Assembly: GCA_016713525.1 (NCBI GenBank)
Contig: JADJOZ010000007.1
Location: forward strand, 62,001 to 126,000
Reading direction: 5' to 3'
Origin: Bacteroidota bacterium
GTDB taxonomy: Bacteria > Bacteroidota > Bacteroidia > AKYH767-A > OLB10
Length of the DNA: 64,000 nt
The notes beneath the pieces were generated by a model that saw only the letters and a program-made list of their open reading frames with translations, ran no database searches and was not told where the DNA came from. This document shows, piece by piece, positions 20,304 to 28,593 of this stretch. A program made the position numbers and the translations under genes. Every line of letters starts with the position of its first letter. The first letter of the stretch is position 1.

Positions 20304-20878
20304 TCAAAGCATTAAGCCACATATAAATACCTTCCAATGGTGAACGCTGTCAAAAATTGATACACACCATTGATATCCTGTGCTCAATTTACCGGTGGAA
20401 ATGGCCAGGCATCGATCAAAATCATAAAGTTCAATCATAGAAAATTTTTTTTAAAAAAACCAAATTTTAGCCCCCTTTTTTTTTTCACCCCCCCCCCCCC
20501 CCCTGGTTGGGGGGGGGTCTATTTTTTTTTGGGGGGTGTGGGTTTCAATTTGGGTTTTTTTGTTAATTTAGTGTGGTTTTTTCCCAACCCCCCGGCGGGG
20601 GGGGGGGGGGGGTGGTGGGGGTTTTTTCTTCCATTGCCATGTTTGATGGCTGTAAGTCCATCCATAATAACATCAACCAATGACACATTTTCTGCCCACT
20701 TCACCCAATCCTTATCACCGCTCAAGTCTTTTGGAATGCTTGTTTCCTTTGGTAACTCCACAACATTAATCATCACACTGGACTTCCTGGACTAAGTAGC
20801 TCCACTCAGGGCAAGATCTCCCCGCATCTTTTCCGCCAGCTGGGGGGCCAAGAACTTCTGTATAAACAGAACACTCAT
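20304..20878 (-). other. Islands of coding-like sequence inside the low-complexity region
   Basis: On the minus strand three short open frames avoid the homopolymer runs. At 20792-20878 there are 28 residues (MSVLFIQKFLAPQLAEKM...). At about 20625-20773 there are about 50 residues (MINVVELPKETSIPKDLSGD...), starting 18 bp after the first stop and running into a G/C run. At 20304-20438 there are 44 residues (MIELYDFDRCLAISTGKLST...). They have ordinary amino-acid composition. No family was recognised. They could be the remains of one or two real genes broken by bad sequence or a chimeric join. Confidence 0.3.
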
Positions 20879-21190
20879 GTGCAGTCACATCTTACTAAAA
20901 ACTGACCACTGTATGAATTGAAAAAGACCTCATTCTGACCAAAGCCACTTTAAACTTGCACTTTCAACCCTCGAGGAGCGAGTATTTTTTTTTACTGAAA
21001 AATAAAATAAGCACACCAGCAAATCAGCACATTTAAAAGCAGCCACATCTTTTTACTAATCAACAATCACCCATATACCTAACTATCAACACATTACAAA
21101 TCCCCCAAGTAATATTTTCCAATTTTAGCTCCATTTCCTTTGCTACTCATAACTTTTCACTATTTTGCCTTCTCAAATTTGAGTTGACTT
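20879..21190. other. Intergenic sequence upstream of the POT transporter
   Basis: AT-rich. It contains degenerate copies of elements also seen at 19479-19660: TGCAGTCACATCTT at about 20881 and AGCACACCAGCAAATCAGCAC at about 21011. No gene or clear promoter was found. Confidence 0.45.
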
Positions 21191-22825
21191 ATGGCAAGAA
21201 AACATCCAAAGGCACTCCCCTATCTGTTTCTTTCAGAAATGTGGGAGCGATTCGGTTTCTATTTAATGTTAGGGATCTTTTTCCTTTACATGACCGATAC
21301 CCAAAAGGGCGGCATGGCACTCGACCGAAAAGAGGCCTCCGACATTTTCGGAACTTTCATCGCTTTGGTTTATTTAACACCATTTATTGGAGGACTGTTG
21401 GCCGATCGGGTTCTGGGATACAAGTTTTCAATTACGTTTGGCGGAATTTTAATGGGACTCGGTTATTGTGGTCTTGCGCTGCCTGGTATGACTGCCTTTT
21501 ATACTTCCATGCTATTAATTATAGTTGGAAACGGATTCTTCAAACCCAATATCTCTACTATTCTTGGAAATGTTTATAATGATCCCCAATATAAAGATCT
21601 GAAGGATTCGGGTTATAATATATTCTACATGGGTATTAATATCGGAGCTTTTATCTGCAATTTCTTTGGTGCCTATTTGCGAAATGAATTCTCCTGGGGA
21701 TATGCCTTTATGGCTGCCGGTATCGGGATGTTTGTAGGTGTTATTATTTTCTGGATCGGTGCTAAACATTATGCGCATGCTGATGTCCGCAAGCCTGTTA
21801 ATCCCGAAGATATGTCTCTTTCCAAAATATTTGGAATTGTACTCTTGCCAGCAGTCCTTGCCGGATATATTGGCTGGATATTACCCGGAAATATTTTTGG
21901 AAGCGACAGTACCGATGCCTTTATTTTAGGAGCACTTCCTGTGGCAGGTTTCTATGTTTCGTTATTGGTAAGATCGAATAAGGAAGATCGTCGTCCAATT
22001 GCAGCTTTGCTTGCCGTTTTTGCTGTTGCGATAGTCTTTTGGGCAATCTTTAAGCAAAATGGAACTGCCCTGACTATATGGGCCGAAAACTATACCAATC
22101 GTGAAATTCCAGAAGCTATGGTTGCCCCTGCAAAAACGCTGGGTATGGTTCAGGAAGTACAGTTTGTGAAGGATTCTGTTCCATTAAGCGATGAACAATT
22201 CCGGATGGCCAGAGATGCCAGCGATAAAGCTATTAAGACTTATGATTACCCTGTTTATTTTAAAAATGTTCCTCCGGAAAAATTACCTCAAGAAGGAGAA
22301 ACCGTTAATCTGATTTCAACCGAATTGTTTCAATCTGTGAATCCATTTTGGGTGGTACTGCTCACACCAGTAGTTGTTGCATTCTTCGGATTCCTGAAAA
22401 GAAGAAAAAAAGAACCTTCTACCCCATGGAAAATTTTCTATGGATTCTTTATCACCGCACTTTCAACACTCGTAATGGTTGGAGCAACATTTGCTTGTCA
22501 TAACGGACTCGAAAAAAGTTCTATGATGTGGCTGATTGGTGGATATTTTGTTGTTACCATTGGTGAATTATGTCTGAGTCCAATGGCATTGTCATTGGTT
22601 TCAAAATTAAGTCCACCTCGACTCACAGCTTTAATGATGGGAGGTTGGTTCCTCTCCACTTCTATCGGAAATAAGATGAGTGGCGTGCTGGCTTCCATGT
22701 GGGATGGATATGAACACAAGGCTAATTTCTTCGGAGTAAATTTCGTGTTAGCACTCATCACAGCTTTAATTATTCTGTTCATGATCAAATGGCTGAATAA
22801 AATTGTCAAGGAACATGGTGCGTAA
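21191..22825 (+). CDS. Proton-coupled oligopeptide transporter (POT/PTR family)
   Basis: 544 residues in the inner membrane, MFS fold with about 14 hydrophobic segments. The family motif FLSEMWERFGFY (residues 13-24) contains the conserved ExxER of POT transporters, which couple proton binding to di- and tripeptide uptake. A polar insert of about 100 residues near 285-385, in the middle of the protein, is typical for Bacteroidota members. The start fits well, and the gene overlaps the following outer-membrane protein gene by 11 bp. With the peptidases in this window it points to peptide use. Confidence 0.92.
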   Translation: MARKHPKALPYLFLSEMWERFGFYLMLGIFFLYMTDTQKGGMALDRKEASDIFGTFIALVYLTPFIGGLLADRVLGYKFSITFGGILMGLGYCGLALPGMTAFYTSMLLIIVGNGFFKPNISTILGNVYNDPQYKDLKDSGYNIFYMGINIGAFICNFFGAYLRNEFSWGYAFMAAGIGMFVGVIIFWIGAKHYAHADVRKPVNPEDMSLSKIFGIVLLPAVLAGYIGWILPGNIFGSDSTDAFILGALPVAGFYVSLLVRSNKEDRRPIAALLAVFAVAIVFWAIFKQNGTALTIWAENYTNREIPEAMVAPAKTLGMVQEVQFVKDSVPLSDEQFRMARDASDKAIKTYDYPVYFKNVPPEKLPQEGETVNLISTELFQSVNPFWVVLLTPVVVAFFGFLKRRKKEPSTPWKIFYGFFITALSTLVMVGATFACHNGLEKSSMMWLIGGYFVVTIGELCLSPMALSLVSKLSPPRLTALMMGGWFLSTSIGNKMSGVLASMWDGYEHKANFFGVNFVLALITALIILFMIKWLNKIVKEHGA

Positions 22826-23480
22826 TAACTTTTTGAAATCTTTTATTCTTTCATTCATTTGTTTGAATGGATTTGCCGGAATTGTAAATGCCGGTGAACC
22901 AGAAACGAAATTGCAATTGCCTGTAAAACAATTTTATGTCAAAGCAGGCACTGGATATGGTTTCACAAACCGGATGGTGAAAGGAGATGAAAACACGCAT
23001 GTTCCTGGTATCACCTTTAACATGTCATTAGGTTATAAAATTTCAGAAAAAATAGCAGTTTCCTTTGGCCCATCTTTATGGGTCGATCAGAATGATCTTT
23101 TCAATGATAAAACTGCCAATGGCGCACGTCCATCCAATAAAAAATGTCGGTTCATTTTACCGGTTTTTACGAGCCTTTTAATTCCATACATGTTGTTGTG
23201 AATGGTGGGATTGGAGTTGGGACCGTTGTTTATTCACCGGCACGTCCAATTGTTGCTGTAGATGGAAGCAATCACCGCTGCTGAGTACCATGGTGGTGTA
23301 TCTTATGCTTTCGGACTTGGTTACCTATGTAAAATTAAATCTAATCTGAGACTTCTGCCTCAATTGCAGTATACCGGACTAAACTTGAATGAAAGCGATT
23401 CGGAATCATACCATTTAATCAATACCAAATCACAATCTTTCCTCTTAGAAGCAGGCATAAACCTGTTCTTCGATTTTTAA
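22815..23480 (+). CDS. Outer-membrane beta-barrel-like protein, two frameshifts
   Basis: The ATG at 22815 is preferred to the in-frame TTG at 22803. It gives a signal peptide (MVRNNFLKSFILSFICLNGFAG and onward) and then strands such as FYVKAGTGYGFTNRM. The frame breaks at the A6 run 23139-23144; one more A continues it as HFTGFYEPFNSIHVVVNGGI. It breaks again around 23262-23280, after which EYHGGVSYAFGLGYL to LEAGINLFFDF completes a barrel ending in Phe. The restored protein is about 222 residues. Function unknown; the fold is inferred from alternating strands and the terminal aromatic. Confidence 0.65.
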
Positions 23481-23495
23481 CAGTGTTTAATTGAA

Positions 23496-23527
23496 TTTGA
23501 CATTTTAATTCTTTTTTTATACTTTTA
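23496..23527 (+). promoter_or_regulatory. Possible promoter of the small membrane protein gene
   Basis: TTTG at 23496-23499 and TACTTTTA at 23520-23527 are separated by 20 bp, one mismatch from TTTG/TAnnTTTG. The ATG at 23533 follows. Confidence 0.4.
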
Positions 23528-23532
23528 ATGGT

Positions 23533-23778
23533 ATGAATCCTGAAAAAACGCATACCGGCTATGTACTTCCGCTAATAAGCGTACTTTTCAGCCTGATTTT
23601 CATTGCTTTTCTTGTGTTCGCTATTTTAATGATTAAAGGACAGGACTTCCCTACAGCAAACTTACAATTTCAGGGATTTCTCACCGGCGTGGGTATACTG
23701 ACTATTACCACCGGTGTTATATCCGGTTTTTTATGGTGGATTGTGATCCAAAGAAAAAATCTGCAACCAAACGAGTGA
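23533..23778 (+). CDS. Small membrane protein of unknown function
   Basis: 81 residues with two hydrophobic segments (about 9-33 and 45-70) joined by a short polar loop, and a charged tail (QRKNLQPNE). No family was recognised. The ATG is well placed behind a possible promoter, and the gene stands alone between the outer-membrane protein and the CoA-transferase. Confidence 0.6.
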   Translation: MNPEKTHTGYVLPLISVLFSLIFIAFLVFAILMIKGQDFPTANLQFQGFLTGVGILTITTGVISGFLWWIVIQRKNLQPNE

Positions 23779-23895
23779 TTTCATTAAACTACTTTTAAGA
23801 TCGTTTCCTGATAACAATCATTTTTACATTTAATAGTAAATGGCTTTTGCCAGATGAAATGTTTCTAATTTCGCAGCCTGAAATCAAGCATTCTT

Positions 23896-25182
23896 ATGAA
23901 CCAGGCATATAATTATTGCAGTGCCAAAGAAGCACTAAATTTAATCCATTCCGGCAACCGTGTGTTTGTACATGGAAGTGCTGCAACTCCAACCTTTTTA
24001 CTGGATGAACTTGCTGCCATGAAAGAGCAATTCAATAATGTTGAAATTGTTGCCATTACGCTTTTCGGAACAATCAAAATTGCTGCACCGGAATACGAAA
24101 ATCATTTTCATATCAATTCACTCTTTGTTTCAGCACCTATTCGCCAGGCAGTAAAAGATGGACGCGCCGATTACATTCCTGTTTTCCTGAGTGAAATTCC
24201 GGATTTGTTCAAGAATAAAATTCTGGAATTGGATGTTGCCATAGTGCAGGTTTCGCCACCGGATAATCACGGTTATGTTTCACTTGGTACTTCCGTAGAT
24301 ATTGCTCGAACTGCAGTTAATGAAGCAAAAATTGTTATTGCTCAGGTTAATCCTGCTATGCCCCGTACTCATGGAGATGGCATGATTCATGTCAGCGAAA
24401 TTGATGCCATGGTATACCACAAATCGCCATTACACGAACTTCCGGTGTGCGATCAATTAAGTGCAACTGAAATTGAAATCGGTCGACAGGTTGCGCAATT
24501 AATTGAGGATCGCAGCACTTTGCAGATGGGTATCGGAACTATTCCGGATGCAGTGCTCAAACAACTCATCAACCACAAAGACCTGGGTGTACACACCGAA
24601 ATGTTTTCTGATGGCATTATTCCATTGATTGAAAAAGGAGTTATCACTAATAAATATAAAAGAAAACATCCCGGCAGAACGGTCACTGGTTTTTGTGCAG
24701 GCAGTATAAAACTATATGAATTTGTAAATGATAATCCTGCAGTTGCCTTTCTCGATATCGATTATGTGAATGAAACGCATATCATCAAGCAAAATCCGAA
24801 GGTAGTAGCTATCAACAGTTGTATTGAAATTGATATTACAGGCCAGGTTTGTTCCGATTCCATTGGAACCTATCAGTTTTCCGGTGTTGGTGGTCAGATG
24901 GATTTCATGCGGGGAGCAGCCCTATCGGAAGGAGGAAAACCTATTATTGCCTTGCCTTCACAAACTTCAGGAGGTTTGGCTCGCATTGTACCTTTCCTGA
25001 AACCAGGTGCAGGTGTGGTTACAACGAGAGCGCATGTGAATTATGTTGTTACCGAATATGGTGTTGCATCTCTTGTTGGAAAAAATCTCAGACAACGGGC
25101 AAAACTGCTCATTGCCGTTGCACATCCCTCCGACCGCGAAGCTCTGGAATGGGCGGCATTTGACAGGTTTGGAAAGTTTTAA
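23896..25182 (+). CDS. Acetyl-CoA hydrolase / 4-hydroxybutyrate CoA-transferase family protein
   Basis: 428 residues, cytoplasmic. It matches the AcH_transferase family throughout, with an N-terminal half (about 8-180, VFVHGSAATPTFLLDEL) and a C-terminal half (about 200-420) containing GVGGQMDFMRGA and VVTTRAHVNYVVTEYGVASL. The family moves CoA between acetate and other acids in amino-acid fermentation or hydrolyses acyl-CoA; the exact acids cannot be deduced. It is upstream of tryptophanase in the same direction (84 bp gap), consistent with amino-acid catabolism, though cotranscription is uncertain. Confidence 0.88.
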   Translation: MNQAYNYCSAKEALNLIHSGNRVFVHGSAATPTFLLDELAAMKEQFNNVEIVAITLFGTIKIAAPEYENHFHINSLFVSAPIRQAVKDGRADYIPVFLSEIPDLFKNKILELDVAIVQVSPPDNHGYVSLGTSVDIARTAVNEAKIVIAQVNPAMPRTHGDGMIHVSEIDAMVYHKSPLHELPVCDQLSATEIEIGRQVAQLIEDRSTLQMGIGTIPDAVLKQLINHKDLGVHTEMFSDGIIPLIEKGVITNKYKRKHPGRTVTGFCAGSIKLYEFVNDNPAVAFLDIDYVNETHIIKQNPKVVAINSCIEIDITGQVCSDSIGTYQFSGVGGQMDFMRGAALSEGGKPIIALPSQTSGGLARIVPFLKPGAGVVTTRAHVNYVVTEYGVASLVGKNLRQRAKLLIAVAHPSDREALEWAAFDRFGKF

Positions 25183-25266
25183 AGGTTTATACTGACATTG
25201 GTCATGTTTAACCAGCCGGCATCGGAATAATTTTGCAATTCTTCAGAAATCAATAAATTATTTGCC

Positions 25267-26667
25267 ATGTCATTTAAAACCATCTTCGAACCATTCCGCA
25301 TTAAAATGGTGGAACCCATTTCTGTAACAACCCCGGAAGAGCGAATCCATTTTCTTAAGCAAGCACATTACAATCCTTTTTTGCTACATTCCGAACAGGT
25401 GATGATTGATATGCTCACCGATAGTGGGACCTCTGCAATGAGTGCACATCAATGGGGAGCAATGATAACCGGGGATGAATCGTATGCAGGTGCCAGAAGC
25501 TGGCATAAAATGGAATCCGAAATCAGAGATTTAACCGGTTTCGAATTTGTTTTACCTACACATCAGGGCAGAGCCGGAGAGCGAATTTTATACCAGGTAT
25601 TGGGTGGTCCCGGGAAAATATTTATCAGTAATACTCATTTTGACACTACCCGTGCAAACATTGAATATGCCGGAGCTACAGCAATTGATATTCCCGTGCC
25701 GGAAGCAGCTAACACCTGTTTTGAATATCCTTTTAAAGGGAATATAGATACTATAAAGCTGGAACAATTAATTGTTAAACACGGAGCTGAAAATATTGGT
25801 GCTGTCATTCTCACCGTTACCAATAACAGCGGTGGTGGTCAGCCGGTAAGCATGAAAAATGCAATGGATGTAAAAGCAATTTGCTCGAAGCATGGTGTGC
25901 TCTTTTTGCTCGATTCTTGCCGGGTTGCAGAAAATGCTTACTTCATTAAGCACCGCGAACAGGAATTCAAAGACTATACCTATCGTGAAATAGCAAGTGC
26001 CATGTTTCGTCTCACCGATGGAACCGTGATGAGTGCTAAAAAAGATGCATTGGTTAATACAGGAGGATTTATTGCTCTGAAAGATGAAAATTTGGCAATC
26101 AAATGTCGCGACCTTCTCATCATTACCGAAGGCTTTTCAACCTATGGCGGCTTGGCCGGACGTGATATGGAAGCCATTGCCGTTGGCTTACGCGAAGTAT
26201 TTGATCCTGCCTATCTCCACTACAGAATTAAGAGTACTGCCTATCTGGGTGACCATTTAAATCAGGCCGGGGTTCCTGTAATGATGCCTGTTGGTGGGCA
26301 TGCAGTTTATGTGGATGCAAAGAAGCTTTATCCGCATATTCCTCCTCATGAATATCCCGGTCAAACCCTCGTTTGTGAATTGTACCTTAAAGGAGGCATA
26401 AGAGCTGTAGAAATTGGTTCACTGATGTTTGGAAAATATGATGAACAAGGGAATCTCATTCCGGCTGCAATGGAATTAGTAAGACTAGCAATTCCACGCC
26501 GGGTGTATACACAATCGCACATCGAATATGTTATTGAAGTTTTTCAGGAAATAATGAAGGACCGACATCAAACCAAAGGATTCAAAATTTTAAAAGAATC
26601 AAAATTCCTGCGCCATTTTACTGCCCGCCTTGAACCTTTGAAATCGGAACCTGTACATGCTGTCTGA
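25267..26667 (+). CDS. tnaA: Tryptophanase (tryptophan indole-lyase)
   Basis: A 466-residue PLP enzyme that splits tryptophan to indole, pyruvate and ammonia. The PLP lysine is in MSAKKDALVNTGG (probably Lys259), and NNSGGGQPVSMKN forms part of the cofactor site. Tyrosine phenol-lyase is the close alternative, but the C-terminal part (CELYLKGGIRAVEIGSLMFG) follows the tryptophanase pattern, where phenol-lyases have a different, Arg/Met-containing sequence. No TnaC-like leader peptide or TnaB transporter is adjacent, so regulation must differ from E. coli. Confidence 0.88.
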   Translation: MSFKTIFEPFRIKMVEPISVTTPEERIHFLKQAHYNPFLLHSEQVMIDMLTDSGTSAMSAHQWGAMITGDESYAGARSWHKMESEIRDLTGFEFVLPTHQGRAGERILYQVLGGPGKIFISNTHFDTTRANIEYAGATAIDIPVPEAANTCFEYPFKGNIDTIKLEQLIVKHGAENIGAVILTVTNNSGGGQPVSMKNAMDVKAICSKHGVLFLLDSCRVAENAYFIKHREQEFKDYTYREIASAMFRLTDGTVMSAKKDALVNTGGFIALKDENLAIKCRDLLIITEGFSTYGGLAGRDMEAIAVGLREVFDPAYLHYRIKSTAYLGDHLNQAGVPVMMPVGGHAVYVDAKKLYPHIPPHEYPGQTLVCELYLKGGIRAVEIGSLMFGKYDEQGNLIPAAMELVRLAIPRRVYTQSHIEYVIEVFQEIMKDRHQTKGFKILKESKFLRHFTARLEPLKSEPVHAV

Positions 26668-26772
26668 ACCAGGAAACACTTTTATATTTGATTGAATTTC
26701 AAATAATTACAAAGATTATTAATTTAGAAATTCTACCAAACCCAAAAGCGCATAACCCTGCTATGTTTTTGT

Positions 26773-26780
26773 TAATTTTG
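26773..26780 (+). promoter_or_regulatory. Possible -7 element upstream of the DUF4259 gene
   Basis: TAATTTTG fits TAnnTTTG exactly, 28 bp before the ATG. No matching -33 TTTG was found. Confidence 0.35.
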
Positions 26781-26808
26781 CAAAATTCAATTACAACAGA
26801 ATATTGCT

Positions 26809-27222
26809 ATGACAAATTCAACTTTTTCTAATTTTGAAAGTGAGACAACTGCCACTTTTACGGAAGATCTTATTCTAAACGGCTATGGATTAATTGCCAT
26901 TGCTCTGGAAAATATTATCGATGATGCGGAAAATGCTGACATCATTTCTTGTGAAGAAGCTTTACTTTCCTCAGAAATAATTGCAGCAGCAACCGGCAAT
27001 GCTGCTCACGACTTTCCCGGAGATCTCATGGAATGGATGCACACCCATATCCCGCAGGGAAGTGCCGAGCATGCAAGTTTATTGGAAATGAGAGAAAAGG
27101 CGGCCGATGCCATCGACAATATAGTAACAAAATCGGAGCTCCGTGAATTATGGGAAGATACCAATTCATTCAGTGAATGGTTTGATGCCCAGGTAGCATT
27201 GCAAAAACGTATTTTGGAATAA
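26809..27222 (+). CDS. DUF4259 family protein
   Basis: 137 residues, acidic, no signal peptide. The segment EEALLSSEIIAAATG and the C-terminal SELRELWEDTNSFSEWFDAQVALQKRIL match the pattern of DUF4259 proteins, small alpha-helical proteins of unknown role. The short spacing (44 bp) to chorismate synthase suggests a possible shared transcript, but no functional link is known. Confidence 0.7.
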   Translation: MTNSTFSNFESETTATFTEDLILNGYGLIAIALENIIDDAENADIISCEEALLSSEIIAAATGNAAHDFPGDLMEWMHTHIPQGSAEHASLLEMREKAADAIDNIVTKSELRELWEDTNSFSEWFDAQVALQKRILE

Positions 27223-27266
27223 TTTAACAGTTCATACTGATTGAATTCAGCTACTAAACAATAATT

Positions 27267-28342
27267 ATGGCAGGTAACACATTTGGTGAAGTACTCAGGT
27301 TAACTTCTTTTGGTGAATCACATGGTGCCGCAATGGGTGGAATTCTGGATGGTATGCCTTCAGGTGTACCTATAGATTTCGATTTTATTCAATTGCAACT
27401 TGATCGAAGACGCCCCGGCCAATCTGCTATTACATCCCCAGGCGTGAAACCGATCAGATAGAAATTCTTTCCGGTATTTTTGATGGTACTTCCCTGGGTA
27501 CTCCTATTGGATTTATCATCAGAAATATAGATGCAAAGCCTGCCGATTATGACCAGTTAAAAGAAGCATATCGACCATCCCATGCCGATTTTGCCTGGGA
27601 TCAGAAATATGGCTTTCGGGATCATCGTGGTGGTGGAAGAGCTTCGGCCAGGGAAACCATTTCAAGAGTAGCAGCCGGTGCAATAGCTATGCAATTCCTG
27701 AAACAGCAGGGAATAACCATTCATGCCTGGGTGTCATCTGTTGGAGATATTCACATGGAAGAACTCAAATCTTTTGATGCTGATGCTATTTATTCAAATG
27801 ATGTACGGTGTCCTTCCCCGGCTGATGCAGAAAGAATGATAGCTTACATTAAAATGCTGCGGGATAAAGGCGATACTACCGGAGGAATAATTTCATCCTC
27901 AATTCAGGGTGTTAAAGCCGGAATTGGGGAGCCTGTTTTCGATAAACTGCACGCTTCTCTGGGTCATGCAATGCTTAGCATTAATGCTGTAAAAGGGTTC
28001 GAAATTGGCTCGGGATTTAAGGCCGCTTCCATGAAAGGAACAGAACATAATGATCCATTTGTGAACCATGGGGGCAAAATTACTACCAGTACTAACTTCT
28101 CAGGAGGTATTCAGGGCGGGATTTCCAATGGCAATGACATCAATTTCAGGGTAGCTTTCAAACCGGTGGCAACTATCATGCAACCACAGGAATCCGTTGA
28201 TGCTTCCGGTGATCCGGCCATTGTAACCGGTAAAGGGCGACATGATCCCTGCGTGGTTCCCAGAGCAGTGCCCATTGTAGCCTCTATGGCTGCACTGGTA
28301 ATTACCGACCAGTTATTAAGATCCAGATTATCGAGACTTTAG
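27267..28342 (+). CDS. aroC: Chorismate synthase, one frameshift
   Basis: Last step of the shikimate pathway, making chorismate from EPSP with reduced FMN. The N-terminal part has the signatures TFGEVLRLTSFGESHG and LDRRRPGQSAITSP, then hits a stop at 27459. Another frame continues RRETDQIEILSGIFDGTSLG through DHRGGGRASARETISRVAAG to the C-terminus (GRHDPCVVPRAVPIVASMAA). Adding one C to the C4 run at 27436-27439 restores a protein of about 358 residues, the normal length. All signature regions are intact, so a consensus error is much more likely than a pseudogene. Confidence 0.92.
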
Positions 28343-28492
28343 AGTCATTCTAAAACCTTTTACTAAGTCATTTTCTCAGGAAATCCGTTTTAGAGTTATT
28401 CAAAATAGTTTTTCATAACCAAATGTTGAAAAAATAACCGTTTCCGGGATGTTTTATCTCGCATTTTACCTGAAATTCAGGGGTTCATAGAC
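28343..28492. other. Intergenic region after aroC
   Basis: A weak long-range inverted repeat (ATTCTAAAAC near 28350, GTTTTAGAGT near 28390) is the only structure seen. It lacks the T tract of a clear terminator. Confidence 0.3.
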
Positions 28493-28500
28493 TAACTTTG
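28493..28500 (+). promoter_or_regulatory. Possible -7 element of the AsmA-like gene
   Basis: TAACTTTG fits TAnnTTTG, 93 bp before the ATG at 28594. A TTTA at 28465 is 24 bp upstream, farther than usual. Confidence 0.35.
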
Positions 28501-28593
28501 TAGCCACATTAAATACATTCTATTAATACACAGCCTGTAATTATCCGGCAATTTATCCGTTCTTAAGAAAATACCACTGATCCCCATTATAAA

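Larger units (their letters stand above)
19140..20640. other. Low-complexity stretch with long homopolymer runs, probably unreliable sequence
   Basis: It contains T16 at 19771-19786, G18 at 19971-19988, C16 at 20488-20503 and G16 at 20597-20612, with many shorter runs. A CCTCCCCC-TTC-GGGGGAGG palindrome lies at about 19874-19894. Base composition swings from A-rich to almost pure G or C within tens of bases, unlike anything else in the window. The Pro/Gly-rich open frames here (for example 19682-20146 on both strands) are products of the runs, not genes. Confidence 0.7.

Noticed and set aside
19682..20337. Long Pro/Gly-rich open frames on both strands
   Set aside because: They are translations of G and C runs, have no start context and are mirrored on both strands.
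27267..28342. Two separate chorismate-synthase-related genes
   Set aside because: The pieces are complementary parts of one 358-residue enzyme, broken at a C4 run.
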